DNA from: Halobium salinum
Lineage (GTDB): Archaea; Halobacteriota; Halobacteria; Halobacteriales; Haloferacaceae
Direction of reading: 5' to 3'
Assembly: GCF_026586625.1 (NCBI RefSeq)
Contig: NZ_JAODIW010000006.1
Span: forward strand, 1,401,061-1,465,060
DNA length: 64,000 nt
The position numbers and the translations under genes were made by a program. Positions 42,998-51,564 of the stretch are shown piece by piece. The notes beneath the pieces were generated by a model. The model was given only the letters and a program-made list of their open reading frames with translations. It was not told the DNA's origin and did no database searches. How positions within the stretch are numbered: position 1 is the stretch's first letter; each line of letters starts with the position of its first letter.

Positions 42998-43557
42998 ACC
43001 TCCACCTCGTAGTTGTAGCGGTCGAGGCCGACCTGTCCGTTGTATTTCTCTCCGGGCTGTCGTAGATTCTCTCGCAGCGCCGTCTTCATCCACGATATCT
43101 GCTCGCCCATCCCCCCGAGGTTCGCCTGCTGGAACACTCCATTGACCGTGGGCGGGTCCTGAAACGCCGTGTCGCTGAGTTTCCCCCATCGGTCCTTGGT
43201 GTTCCGACACGCCTCTCGAATCGGCTTCACGTAGTCCTTCCCGGCGAGTACGTCAACCTCGTCGTACTCGAAGAGATCGGTGAATGCGCTCGTGACCGAC
43301 CCGAACGGCGTCCCGTGTTCGAACAGGGCGACTCGCTCGTCGTAGTCCATCTCCTTGATGTGCTTGTCGTAGGGTTCAACCTCCCGGTAGTGCGGGAGGA
43401 GGCCGTGCTTCGCCGAGGCGACGAACCACTTGCCGTTTGAAAACGTCTCGGCGTACTGCCGTTTGAACGCGAAGTACGGTGAAGTGTAGAGGTCTTCCGC
43501 CCGGCTCTCCCCGTCTCGCTTCTGCTTCCCACACCCAACGATGATTGCTCGCTTCAT
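42994..43557 (-). CDS. DUF6884-like protein (YaaA/TGT-associated fold)
   Basis: A 187-residue protein. Motifs AIIVGCGKQKRDGESRAEDL, FVASAKHGLLPHYREVEPYD and LAGKDYVKPIREA match the DUF6884 family, a relative of domains found with archaeosine/queuosine-type tRNA-guanine transglycosylases. Stand-alone members occur on plasmids and viruses, with unproven function, perhaps base or nucleotide chemistry. ATG 43557 starts right at the family N-terminus (MKRAIIVGCG). Confidence 0.72.
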   Translation of the reverse strand: MKRAIIVGCGKQKRDGESRAEDLYTSPYFAFKRQYAETFSNGKWFVASAKHGLLPHYREVEPYDKHIKEMDYDERVALFEHGTPFGSVTSAFTDLFEYDEVDVLAGKDYVKPIREACRNTKDRWGKLSDTAFQDPPTVNGVFQQANLGGMGEQISWMKTALRENLRQPGEKYNGQVGLDRYNYEVEV

Positions 43558-43613
43558 CACTTGTTCTAAATAAAAAAGGCCCCCCACCCCGGAGTGGGGT
43601 GAGGGGAAATGGG

Positions 43614-43811
43614 CTATGGAACTCGATACTTGAAGTTCGTCGTGTCGCTGACCGTCGAGTAGAATCCCGGTGGGTTGTCGCCGGGTCGAGGGTAGAATTC
43701 AAAGCCGTACTTCTCGGCCAACGCCGACAGCTCGTCGCTCGGTTCGTCCCACTCGCCTCGAAGGAGGACTACCATCAGCGATTTCGTTGCATTGAGGGTG
43801 TGAGCGTACAC
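43614..43811 (-). CDS. Small protein of element 1, unknown function
   Basis: A 65-residue frame (GTG start, or ATG at 43775) with LMVVLLRGEWDEPSDELSAL, AEKYGFEFYPRPGDNPPGFY and a basic end. It looks like a single small domain. Same operon direction as its neighbours. Confidence 0.5.
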   Translation of the reverse strand: MYAHTLNATKSLMVVLLRGEWDEPSDELSALAEKYGFEFYPRPGDNPPGFYSTVSDTTNFKYRVP

Positions 43812-43858
43812 GTGGGGGAGATGCGTCTAACCCGTTACTGAATCCCTCAATCGGGTCT

Positions 43859-43963
43859 TCACTCGTCGTCGTAAACTCGGAGAGGGTCGATTTCCTCATC
43901 GTCTTCATCTTCGTCTCGGTCGATTCCGGGCCAGTTCGCCGGTCGTGCTGTTGGGTGTCTCAT
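43859..43963 (-). CDS. 34-residue acidic peptide coupled to a zinc-finger gene
   Basis: Starts MRHPTARPANWPGIDRDEDE and ends in an acidic tail. The ATG overlaps the upstream stop (ATGA at 43960-43963), the main support for it being real. Confidence 0.45.
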   Translation of the reverse strand: MRHPTARPANWPGIDRDEDEDDEEIDPLRVYDDE

Positions 43964-44130
43964 TCGTCTCTCCTGTTCGGGGGTGTGTTCCCCTCGGCAG
44001 CTTCTTCGATCTGTTTCTTCCCACAGTCGAGACAGATGTATCGGGCGGTTCCATCGTCGTCTCGTCGGAAACAGAAGCAGTACCCACCGCACTTCTCTCG
44101 GGCCGACTCACCACAGACGGTGCAGGGCAT
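43960..44130 (-). CDS. 56-residue zinc-finger protein
   Basis: MPCTVCGESAREKCGGYCFC, then RYICLDCGKKQIEEAAEGN: seven cysteines, including CxxC pairs that can bind one or two zincs. The ATG overlaps the stop of the 141-residue gene by one base (TAATG). Small zinc fingers of this type are typical of haloarchaeal plasmids and viruses and may be regulators. Confidence 0.68.
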   Translation of the reverse strand: MPCTVCGESAREKCGGYCFCFRRDDDGTARYICLDCGKKQIEEAAEGNTPPNRRDE

Positions 44131-44555
44131 TACGCCCCTCCGAAGGCCGCCAGCCCCATCTGCTGCTGCCCCTCAATGGCTGCATCCACATCCACGTCAA
44201 CCGCGTCGAGGATATCCACCATCGGGTTGCGAATCAGCACGTCCCGCATTCGGGGTACGTCCAGGGAGATTTTATCTCGAATTGGGGCGAGCTGGGCGGG
44301 GCGCTCGTACCCAATCGTATCGACTCTAAAGGCGCGGTCCTCAGCCTCCAGCGTCACACCCTTGAGGTAGAGTCGGTTCACCGTGTTCCCTTCTCCGAAG
44401 TTCACGTCGTTGAGGAACGTGTTCCCGAAGAACCCCGCTCGGGGTGAGGCTCCCTTCGGGGTGCCGTCGGTCCACTCGTACTCGTCGAGTTCCTTTCCGA
44501 GTCCGCCCGGAATCCCGATACGGGAGAAGTCCGGGTTTGAGGCGTCGACTTCCAT
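44130..44555 (-). CDS. First gene of the element 1 replication operon, unknown function
   Basis: A 141-residue protein with DFSRIGIPGGLGKELDEYEW, NRLYLKGVTLEAEDRAFRVD and a Gly/Ala/Gln-rich C-terminus. It may be an all-beta domain; no family is recognised. A TATA-like GGTAATAGC lies about 30 bases before the ATG. It heads a leftward series of coupled small genes leading to the primase-like gene. Confidence 0.65.
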   Translation of the reverse strand: MEVDASNPDFSRIGIPGGLGKELDEYEWTDGTPKGASPRAGFFGNTFLNDVNFGEGNTVNRLYLKGVTLEAEDRAFRVDTIGYERPAQLAPIRDKISLDVPRMRDVLIRNPMVDILDAVDVDVDAAIEGQQQMGLAAFGGA

Positions 44556-44771
44556 CGCGCCGTCGCGGCTGATCTTCCGGCTATTACCTTCGGCGCCTCT
44601 CAGAGAGCTGCTTCGAACACCGCACTCTGAACGCCCTTCGTGCCAAGAAACGCCCCGTGATTTCGACCGTTACGGAGGTGCGGAAACAGGATGAATGGAG
44701 ACGGCTTTTCTCGACAGGTTGGCCCACCAAGGGACAGCTCGTCAATCGACTCTTAGAAGAGAAATACAGAG

Positions 44772-47700
44772 TCAGAACACTTCGAGGTAGTCCTCGATGA
44801 CCGCCCTCTCGTCCTGGGTGAGGTCGAACAGGTCGTACACCACTTGGTCGATTTCGGCTTCCAGTTCCTCGATGTCGGTCTCCTCAACGGTCCGACGGTC
44901 GGACTCCAAGGCGTCAATGAGTTGCTTCACGCCGGTCGAGGACTCGGGGATGGGTATAGTCTGCTCTTCACCCTTCTTCATGTTTCGACCGTTGACGGCG
45001 GCATGAACGTACCTCGAACGGAGTTTCTTTTCTTCTCGATCACCCTTGTCCATCTGTTGGTGGGTGATTTCGTCAGAGCGACCGGCAGTTACTGCGAATC
45101 GACCATCTGATTTCTCTTGGATGTCCGCATTGACTGGATACCGCCGTGTTTGCCACTCGTAGTCTATGTAGCCGAGATCACCGTCAAAGTCTCCGAGATA
45201 TGCTTCAGGGAATCGTTCCATTCTGTTTTTGACATCCAGAGTATTCAGAATCGGTCGAACTCTGTTTTGTAGCTTCTCCGCCGACAAAGTGGTCACATCG
45301 GTATACGGAAGTTCATTGAGATATCGAGCCTGGTATCGGTATTTTCCCCCAAGAAGCATTGGAGCTATGTGTTTTAGGTAGAAGTCAAGCGGCTTTGAGT
45401 TCACCAGACATGCTACACTTTCAGTATTCGGTCGCAGGTCTTCATTCAGGTAGATTCCGTATGGGGTTTTGAAATACCAATGTCCTTCTTCATCAATCAT
45501 GAACCGAGCATTGCTCGCCATGTCCGCATTGATGATCTTCGGAAGTCGGAATTTTTCTAAATTCTGTGGACGACCAAACTCCCACCAGACATCGCTATTC
45601 TCCCACCGGCCACTCTCTCTTCCTCGAAGAGTGTCCTCATGTTCAGTCAGGAACTTCCAGGTTTTAGGGTATGATTCTTTTAGTTCCATTTCACCATACA
45701 AACGGGCACTAAATTCACCACTATCATCTTTTTCGATGGAGTATGGGAAGAGAACGTGTTGACCTGCCCAATCACCCCGCCACCGCTGAACATCGATTCC
45801 TTGCAGCCACGGATGGAGCAAATCTGTCTCGATTTCATACTCTTTTGACTCACCGGTCGGTACAATCCGTACCGTGTCCCCACGATCGTGTGACTCAATT
45901 CGATCAGCGTCCTGGGGAACGACCACATAGGTCTTGTTGGAACTCGTCTGTGTTCCTGAAGATATCGAATCAGTTACATCCCCTAAGGTAGCATCACGTT
46001 CCTGTTTGAGTTTCTCGAAGACACCAAGCTCCTCGGGTGGCATCAACGACCAGAATTGCTTATTAAGCTTTGACTGAGGGAAGTCAAAGACATCAATAAA
46101 TGCGTCGCTGTACCCAGGGTCATCATTATGTTTTCGGACGCTCAGAACAACTTCTTCATCCAGTTGATTCTGACTATGTTCACCAATATTTGATTTCACT
46201 CTTACACATCGGATGTTGTTTTCTTGCCGAGCGGACTCATCCGGCTCGTCGCGTGCAAATAAAATAACAGGAAGGTTCGCTGCATCTTCGAATACCCCAG
46301 AGTCTCGGAAATCATACACCTCCTCGATAGCTGCTTCGTCTTGTAACACTTCTCGGATACCTTCACCGTAGTCCGTCAGCAAAAACTGATTCGACGTAAT
46401 GTATCCGAGTTTCCCGGTACCCTCTTTCAGAAGCTGCAGTCCCCGCTCGTAGAATGTGCAATAGATATCATAATTGCCAGTCGTGGAGTCGTAGAGCTGG
46501 TTTAGTACCTTCTTCTGCTCGTCAGGTAGATACTGAACTCGAACATAAGGAGGATTGCCGACGACATAGTCGTACTCCATGTAGTTCTTCACGACGAGCG
46601 CGAGGACGCTGTCTTCAAACATCTTGAACAGCCGCCCGTCTCCGTGGTCCTCACGAAGATATCGAACCGTACCCAGCACGTCGTTCACGTACGGCTCGAA
46701 GAAGTCCTCCACCCCCTCGTACTCGCGCGTTGTGTACCGATTGATGCCCGTTTCGAGACCTCCTGTGTATTCCCACATTCCTTCGTGCATGTGGTACTTC
46801 ACCACGTCGAGAACACCCTGCAACGCGGCGAAGTATTCCCCGAAGTTTCGGACTCCCGCGTTCACCTTCGCGGTGTCGTACTTCGGCATTCGAACTCGCT
46901 GAACGAGGAACCCGTCTTCGATATCCGACTCGTCTACCTCGTCCTCGTCGACCTCAATGGGAAGAGGCACCGGAATCATTACGTCTTGGTTGTCCTCGGT
47001 AATCGAGTCGAACGTCATCTGCGTCTTCCCCTCGTCACCGAGGTTGATACCGGTCAGCTCGCGCTCGTTACGAAGTGAGTCCGTACGGAAGATGGGAAGC
47101 CGCCGAATGGTGAAGTCCTCCCTGCCCCGCTTAGCTTGCTTATACTCAGGGAGAATCGTCACCATGAACCGAATCTGCGCCATCAGGACGGCGAACGGAT
47201 GGATGTCAAGTCCAACGATATGCGGGCGGGTACAAAGTTCGGAGAGGTGCTTTGCCCAATCGGGGTCGTCGTTGTACCGGCGTACGTCTTCGAGATAACG
47301 GTTTACCGCTTCAACGAGGAACGTACCCGAGCCACAGGAGGGATCGATGATACGCTCCCCGGAGACACCGACGTTGTAGTCCACGCCGTCCATAATGTAG
47401 TCGATCACCGGCTGTGGAGTATAGAACTCTCCCAGGGCTTTGCGTGTCTCGGGGTCGAAGTAGCGCTGGTAGAGGTTCCCAAGTGGGTCCCCTTCGATTC
47501 GCGAGAAGTCGAACTTCAGCACGGCGAACGAGACGTTTGCGATAGCACGGCTGAAGCGTTCCCGAGTAGCAGGGGTGACACGAGATACGTCTGTCCCTTC
47601 CTCAGCGACCTCTCGGAATCGGTTGTAGGGGTTCTCGTGCTGACTGGCGGTCTGCTCACCGTAGCCGTCGGTCCACCAGATGAAGATGTCGTCCTCAAAG

Positions 47701-48650
47701 AGGCTCTCGACGAGCTGGTTCCGCATATCTTCGATCATGCCGTTCGCCGCGATAGGGTATGCGTCGAGAGTAATGGTTCCGCTGAAGCCACCAAGTTCGT
47801 CAAAGTATCGTCGGAGACCCTTCTCGGTGGGGAAGAAATCGTGGTCGTCTGTGGCTTTCGCCAGTAGTAGCCGAGCGAGAAGGGCGTGCCCGGACTCCAG
47901 GCAGAACATGAAGTCACGGAGAGACTGCTTCCCGTCAATAAACGAGTCCCACGAATCAGGAGTCTCGTCGGGTTCGCTCGCGTAGCTCGCCTCCCAGAAG
48001 TCGTACGCTCCTTCGACGAACTTCGCGTGCTGCTCGTCGCGTAGCTCCTCCAGTAGGTCCATCATCGCCGTGACGAGGCTGGCGAAGGGACTACCCTTCT
48101 CTAAGCGGAAGGTGTCGAAAAAGTGGTCTCGACCAAGTTCACCATCGAGTTCGACTTCATCGAGACCATCGAGGTACCGGCTGACACTCTCCGGGTCTGT
48201 AACGTCCCAGGCCGGTTTCTGAAGTGCCGACCCGATATCAGCCGCGTCACTCTCCGTCGCCTCTTCGAGTGAGATTGTGAGGAGACGCGCGCGGTTCTCT
48301 CGTCGGTAGAGCCGAAGTTCCTCTCCGTTCGTCAGGACACCGTAGTCGGCCTTCAGCTCGTCAACGTAGTGAAACAGCTGGTCCTCGTGTGGAGCGAGAT
48401 CTCGGCCGGTGGTCTTGAACTCGTAGACGGCGGTGACCGTTTCATTTGAGTCAAGCGTCACATAGTCGGGGCGTCGATTGTCAGGGAGAGTGAACTCACT
48501 TCGGAGGTCGGTACCTGCGCCCTTGTAACCAAGAAGAGTGTAGAAGTCCTCGTTGAGGAAGGCGTTCTCAACGTCCTTCTCGCTCATGTCGTCATCAAGT
48601 CGAGCCGCGACTCCATGAAGTGAATCGAGAATGGCCGATGTGTCGGGCAT
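44772..48650 (-). CDS. Type IIG (Eco57I-like) restriction-modification enzyme
   Basis: A 1292-residue single-chain enzyme. N-terminal nuclease: RRPDYVTLDSN then AVYEFKTTGRDL (PD...ExK, about residues 60-78). A helical linker is followed by an N6-adenine methyltransferase with motif I IIDPSCGSGTFLVEAV (about residue 435) and motif IV VVGNPPYVRVQYL (about 698). The C-terminus is a target-recognition region with TaqI-like sequence. One protein should both methylate and cut a specific site, so it protects or stabilises the element. ATG 48650 is supported by a TATA-like element about 27 bases upstream. Its DNA target cannot be read from sequence. Confidence 0.9.
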   Translation of the reverse strand: MPDTSAILDSLHGVAARLDDDMSEKDVENAFLNEDFYTLLGYKGAGTDLRSEFTLPDNRRPDYVTLDSNETVTAVYEFKTTGRDLAPHEDQLFHYVDELKADYGVLTNGEELRLYRRENRARLLTISLEEATESDAADIGSALQKPAWDVTDPESVSRYLDGLDEVELDGELGRDHFFDTFRLEKGSPFASLVTAMMDLLEELRDEQHAKFVEGAYDFWEASYASEPDETPDSWDSFIDGKQSLRDFMFCLESGHALLARLLLAKATDDHDFFPTEKGLRRYFDELGGFSGTITLDAYPIAANGMIEDMRNQLVESLFEDDIFIWWTDGYGEQTASQHENPYNRFREVAEEGTDVSRVTPATRERFSRAIANVSFAVLKFDFSRIEGDPLGNLYQRYFDPETRKALGEFYTPQPVIDYIMDGVDYNVGVSGERIIDPSCGSGTFLVEAVNRYLEDVRRYNDDPDWAKHLSELCTRPHIVGLDIHPFAVLMAQIRFMVTILPEYKQAKRGREDFTIRRLPIFRTDSLRNERELTGINLGDEGKTQMTFDSITEDNQDVMIPVPLPIEVDEDEVDESDIEDGFLVQRVRMPKYDTAKVNAGVRNFGEYFAALQGVLDVVKYHMHEGMWEYTGGLETGINRYTTREYEGVEDFFEPYVNDVLGTVRYLREDHGDGRLFKMFEDSVLALVVKNYMEYDYVVGNPPYVRVQYLPDEQKKVLNQLYDSTTGNYDIYCTFYERGLQLLKEGTGKLGYITSNQFLLTDYGEGIREVLQDEAAIEEVYDFRDSGVFEDAANLPVILFARDEPDESARQENNIRCVRVKSNIGEHSQNQLDEEVVLSVRKHNDDPGYSDAFIDVFDFPQSKLNKQFWSLMPPEELGVFEKLKQERDATLGDVTDSISSGTQTSSNKTYVVVPQDADRIESHDRGDTVRIVPTGESKEYEIETDLLHPWLQGIDVQRWRGDWAGQHVLFPYSIEKDDSGEFSARLYGEMELKESYPKTWKFLTEHEDTLRGRESGRWENSDVWWEFGRPQNLEKFRLPKIINADMASNARFMIDEEGHWYFKTPYGIYLNEDLRPNTESVACLVNSKPLDFYLKHIAPMLLGGKYRYQARYLNELPYTDVTTLSAEKLQNRVRPILNTLDVKNRMERFPEAYLGDFDGDLGYIDYEWQTRRYPVNADIQEKSDGRFAVTAGRSDEITHQQMDKGDREEKKLRSRYVHAAVNGRNMKKGEEQTIPIPESSTGVKQLIDALESDRRTVEETDIEELEAEIDQVVYDLFDLTQDERAVIEDYLEVF

Positions 48651-48672
48651 ATTTCGTCCCGAGACAGTCATC

Positions 48673-48682
48673 CAATAAAAGT
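48673..48682 (-). promoter_or_regulatory. TATA-like element of the restriction-modification gene
   Basis: Minus-strand ACTTTTATTG is centred about 27 bases before ATG 48650. It argues against the in-frame ATGs at 48671 and 48746. Confidence 0.6.
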
Positions 48683-48696
48683 CATGTGTTGGGTAC

Positions 48697-48924
48697 TCAT
48701 TCGAGAGGTGGACGGAGGTCGCGTCGTCGGAAATCTCCAGTTCCACCCTCGTCGAACTTGATGCGGAACAGCGCTCCGTCGCGGTCGTCTCCTGTGGTCC
48801 TCGATGCGTCGTCCTGTATGACTTTGACCACAGTTCCGTGTCTCCCGTGGTGCAAGTCGTGGTCGGGATCGGCTTCGTCGGGAATATCGACTCGAACCCG
48901 GTCCCCCTTGGCGATACGGTTCAT
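48697..48924 (-). CDS. Small SH3-like barrel protein
   Basis: A 75-residue protein, IAKGDRVRVDIPDEADPDHD then GRHGTVVKVIQDDA and FRIKFDEGGTGDFRRRDLRP. The pattern resembles small SH3/KOW-like barrels that bind nucleic acid or proteins. It ends 46 bases before the restriction-modification start and reads the same way. Possibly a controller or accessory protein; inference only. Confidence 0.6.
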   Translation of the reverse strand: MNRIAKGDRVRVDIPDEADPDHDLHHGRHGTVVKVIQDDASRTTGDDRDGALFRIKFDEGGTGDFRRRDLRPPLE

Positions 48925-49041
48925 GGACAGAGAGTAACGACCCTACTGCTTCACTCCTCTCGTCTGCGTACAGAGCTGAGGTTGACCTCGGCACCTCAAT
49001 GAAGTTCCACCATCACCGATCAGGGGATGAGTGGAGCGTCC

Positions 49042-50016
49042 TCAGTATTCGGACAGGATCTCCGACTTCTTGTTTTCGAATTCATCGCTACTTATCACAC
49101 CATCCGACTGTAATTCGCTCAGCTCTCTCAGTTTGTCAGCCGAGCTTTGGTTCAAACTATCCGGTTCATCGTCTTCGTGGTCACTTTCCATGACTCCGGC
49201 TGTCTTCCGTATAACTACACCTCGCTTAGCTTGCCGTCTCTTCTTGAATGTGTCATGTTCCATCGCGACTCCGAAAGGTGCAAGAAGAGTCATCAGGAGA
49301 CCGATACTGACGGTCTGCCACACGAATCCTCTCGTGTCCGACTGCGGATGGAAGTTACAATGCGGGCAACGTTCGATATTTCTATCCACTTGTTCCATGC
49401 ACTTCCGACAAACGAATATCGTCTCCAATTCGGGACCGTCGCTTCGGGGGTCATATTCGACTTCTGGTTCAAATTCCTCGATCTCCCCGCCGTTGAACTC
49501 GCGGCTGTAAGCTTCGATATGATGGCTTCCTCGCTCAACGTCTTCCCAAGTGGCCCGTATTACAGGAATCGAGTATTCACCATCGGCAGTCTGTATCGAG
49601 ATTCGGCTAACTCCTGCGACTCCGATCCAGTTCGACCCGAGTAAGGATGCTTTGTACGAACTACCCTGAATGACTCCATGAGGAATGCTTACCACACGGT
49701 CGGTTTCTTCCTCGCCGATCAGGAGAATCACTCGTTTGTCCGTGATTATCAAAATCGTTCCTCGGGACTCACTTGGTGAATAGTCCGGGATGTTCGGTGG
49801 ATCACCTCGGACGCCTTCGCTCCGATTAAAGAAAACAAACTGAACGCATTCGTCACGAGAGAGTACAGCAACAGGTGGGGTCGAGTTTAGAAACCCAAGT
49901 GTGTTGTCTAATATCCCACGCTTTACCGAAGAATGCTGCGCTGAATTTGCTATTTTCTCCGCCCGTTCTCCGAACTGCTTCTTTGCTTCTCCCATATCTA
50001 ACCTACCAGTACCCAT
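49042..50016 (-). CDS. PH-like, zinc-ribbon, SHOCT-domain protein
   Basis: A 324-residue protein with a mosaic layout. A PH-like beta domain (about residues 80-165, GTILIITDKRVILLIGEEET) is followed by a zinc ribbon (FVCRKCMEQVDRNIERCPHC), one hydrophobic helix (about residues 232-250) and a C-terminal SHOCT motif (KLRELSELQSDGVISSDEFE). SHOCT domains often mediate oligomerisation at membranes. The last gene of element 1 before the right repeat. An alternative ATG is at 49995. Function unknown. Confidence 0.7.
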   Translation of the reverse strand: MGTGRLDMGEAKKQFGERAEKIANSAQHSSVKRGILDNTLGFLNSTPPVAVLSRDECVQFVFFNRSEGVRGDPPNIPDYSPSESRGTILIITDKRVILLIGEEETDRVVSIPHGVIQGSSYKASLLGSNWIGVAGVSRISIQTADGEYSIPVIRATWEDVERGSHHIEAYSREFNGGEIEEFEPEVEYDPRSDGPELETIFVCRKCMEQVDRNIERCPHCNFHPQSDTRGFVWQTVSIGLLMTLLAPFGVAMEHDTFKKRRQAKRGVVIRKTAGVMESDHEDDEPDSLNQSSADKLRELSELQSDGVISSDEFENKKSEILSEY

Positions 50017-50202
50017 ACATTCATTTTCACAAGTACTTTTCGTCGATGAATATGTACCGAGTCTAAGTGTGGCTCAACGTCACTTGGCTGGGGGCCAACA
50101 TAGTGGGTTTTAAGTACCAACGAGTTGTCTAATGAGTATCCACGGCTGAAAGAAGCCAGATTTCGGCGCTCTACGCTCGACATACCGCGCCCTCGGCGCG
50201 GG

Positions 50203-50264
50203 AGTCCGGCCAATCATTTCGGCCTTTCGAGCCGATGACACGGGTTCAAATCCCGTACCGAGCA
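50203..50264 (+). repeat. Attachment repeat, second copy
   Basis: Identical 62 bases to 36410-36471 (3' part of tRNA-Glu), without the 5' half of the tRNA. It forms the right end of element 1 and the left end of element 2. Confidence 0.92.
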
Positions 50265-50371
50265 CTTTCACGGCTTCTACGCGCTGTTTCCGGCCTACTC
50301 AGGAGTTTCACCAAATGCACCCGTTAGGCCGATGCGATAACTCGGAAGTACCACCCCGACGCCGTCCCGTG

Positions 50372-50381
50372 GTTTTAAAAG
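50372..50381 (+). promoter_or_regulatory. TATA-like element of the second integrase
   Basis: GTTTTAAAAG lies about 55 bases before the integrase ATG, implying a leader of about 30 bases with a GGAG motif. Confidence 0.45.
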
Positions 50382-50431
50382 AGTCAGGCCGAAAGAATTC
50401 TAGTTCTAGCCATACGGAGACGCGATAACCT

Positions 50432-51553
50432 ATGGCAAACCTACCAGAAGACATCAAGCTCGTACCAAAACCCGCAGAAAAACAGTTGAACCAGCGCCAG
50501 CTACTCGACTACGAAACACACCGAGAAACCTACCTCGAATGGCTCTACCACCTCGGGAAGAACCCCGATCAAGCCGAGGGCTACAGCCAATCTACAGTCA
50601 AACGTGACGCCTACCGACTCGACCAGTTCTACCGCTGGGTCTGGAGCCAAGAAGACGGCTACACCACCTCAATTACACACACGCACGCGGGCAACTATAT
50701 CGATCACTTGGCGTACGGTGAGAACAGCAACTCCCACAAATCCAAGTGCCTGAAGGCGTTGAAACGGTACTTCAAATGGCGGCACCACGAACGCAGCAGC
50801 GAGCTCTGGAAGCCGAAACGCAGCTTCTCCTCTGAACCTACGCAGCCACAGAACTACCTCACTCTCGAAGAGCGTCAAAAGGTACGTGAAGCCGCATTAG
50901 AGTACGGCAGCATACCGGCCTACAACGATCTGAGTCCTGAGGAGCGTGATCGGTGGAAGGCGTATATCGCCCAGCGGTTGGATAAGCCGAAGACCCAGGT
51001 CAAACCCAGTGATTGGCAGCGGATGAACAGCTGGAAAATCCCGAGCATGGTAATGGTCTCACTCGATGTAGGCCTACGACCAGTCGAAGTCGAACGAGCA
51101 GTCGTCCAATGGGTTGACGTTGAGAATGCCGTGCTCCGGATTCCGAAGCAGGACTCCGCGAAGAACCGGGACAACTGGACACCCGCATTACGCAGAGACA
51201 CCGCGAAAATATTGAGCCGCTGGCTGGATGAACGCAGCCAGTACAGCAAATACAACGACCGAGATGAGTTGTGGTTGACCCGGTATAGCAACCCGTACGG
51301 CAGCAGCTCGCTCAAACGGATACTCGAAAGCCTGTGTACTGAGGCCGGTATTCCACACCGGAACGACGACTCCACAAGCAGCGAACGAGGAATGTCCTGG
51401 TACGCCATCCGCCACAGCGTCGGCACCTACATGCGCCACGCAGAAGACCTCAAAGCCGCCAAAGAACAACTTCGACACAAATCAGAAATAACCACAATGA
51501 AATACGACCATGCACCCGTCGAAGAACGCAGAAACGCACTCGACCACATGTAA
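50432..51553 (+). CDS. int: Tyrosine integrase of element 2
   Basis: A 373-residue tyrosine recombinase related along its whole length to the one at 36626. Shared blocks include HLGKNPD, QEDGYT, VREAALEYGSIPAY and GLRPVEVERA. Catalytic residues are Arg of GLRPVEVE, Arg of WYAIRHSVGT, His of LRHKSEITT and Tyr of MKYDH. As in the first, Tyr stands where the HxxR His is usual. Using the same tRNA-Glu repeat explains the tandem array. Confidence 0.92.
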   Translation: MANLPEDIKLVPKPAEKQLNQRQLLDYETHRETYLEWLYHLGKNPDQAEGYSQSTVKRDAYRLDQFYRWVWSQEDGYTTSITHTHAGNYIDHLAYGENSNSHKSKCLKALKRYFKWRHHERSSELWKPKRSFSSEPTQPQNYLTLEERQKVREAALEYGSIPAYNDLSPEERDRWKAYIAQRLDKPKTQVKPSDWQRMNSWKIPSMVMVSLDVGLRPVEVERAVVQWVDVENAVLRIPKQDSAKNRDNWTPALRRDTAKILSRWLDERSQYSKYNDRDELWLTRYSNPYGSSSLKRILESLCTEAGIPHRNDDSTSSERGMSWYAIRHSVGTYMRHAEDLKAAKEQLRHKSEITTMKYDHAPVEERRNALDHM

Positions 51554-51564
51554 TTCGGTTTTTC

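Larger units (their letters stand above)
36410..50264. mobile_element. Integrative element 1 in tRNA-Glu (about 13.9 kb)
   Basis: Bounded by the 62-base tRNA-Glu repeats. It begins with a tyrosine integrase and carries a lipoprotein/membrane gene pair, a primase-like replication protein with a run of tiny coupled genes, a single-chain restriction-modification enzyme and a zinc-ribbon/SHOCT protein. Base composition is clearly less GC-rich than the chromosome to its left. No capsid, terminase or spike gene is recognisable, so a plasmid-like element is more likely than a complete provirus. Confidence 0.87.

Noticed and set aside
44595-44820. Plus-strand frame reading like a helical protein end (WPTKGQLVNRLLEEKYRV)
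   Set aside because: It has no start codon after the preceding stop, overlaps the end of the restriction-modification gene, and could only be a gene remnant.
50203-50264. Second tRNA-Glu gene
   Set aside because: Only the 3' 62 bases are present; the 5' acceptor strand and part of the D arm are missing, so it is an attachment repeat and not a functional tRNA.
36410-50264. Element 1 as a complete provirus
   Set aside because: No capsid, portal, terminase, spike or packaging ATPase motif is seen; the gene set fits an integrative plasmid better.
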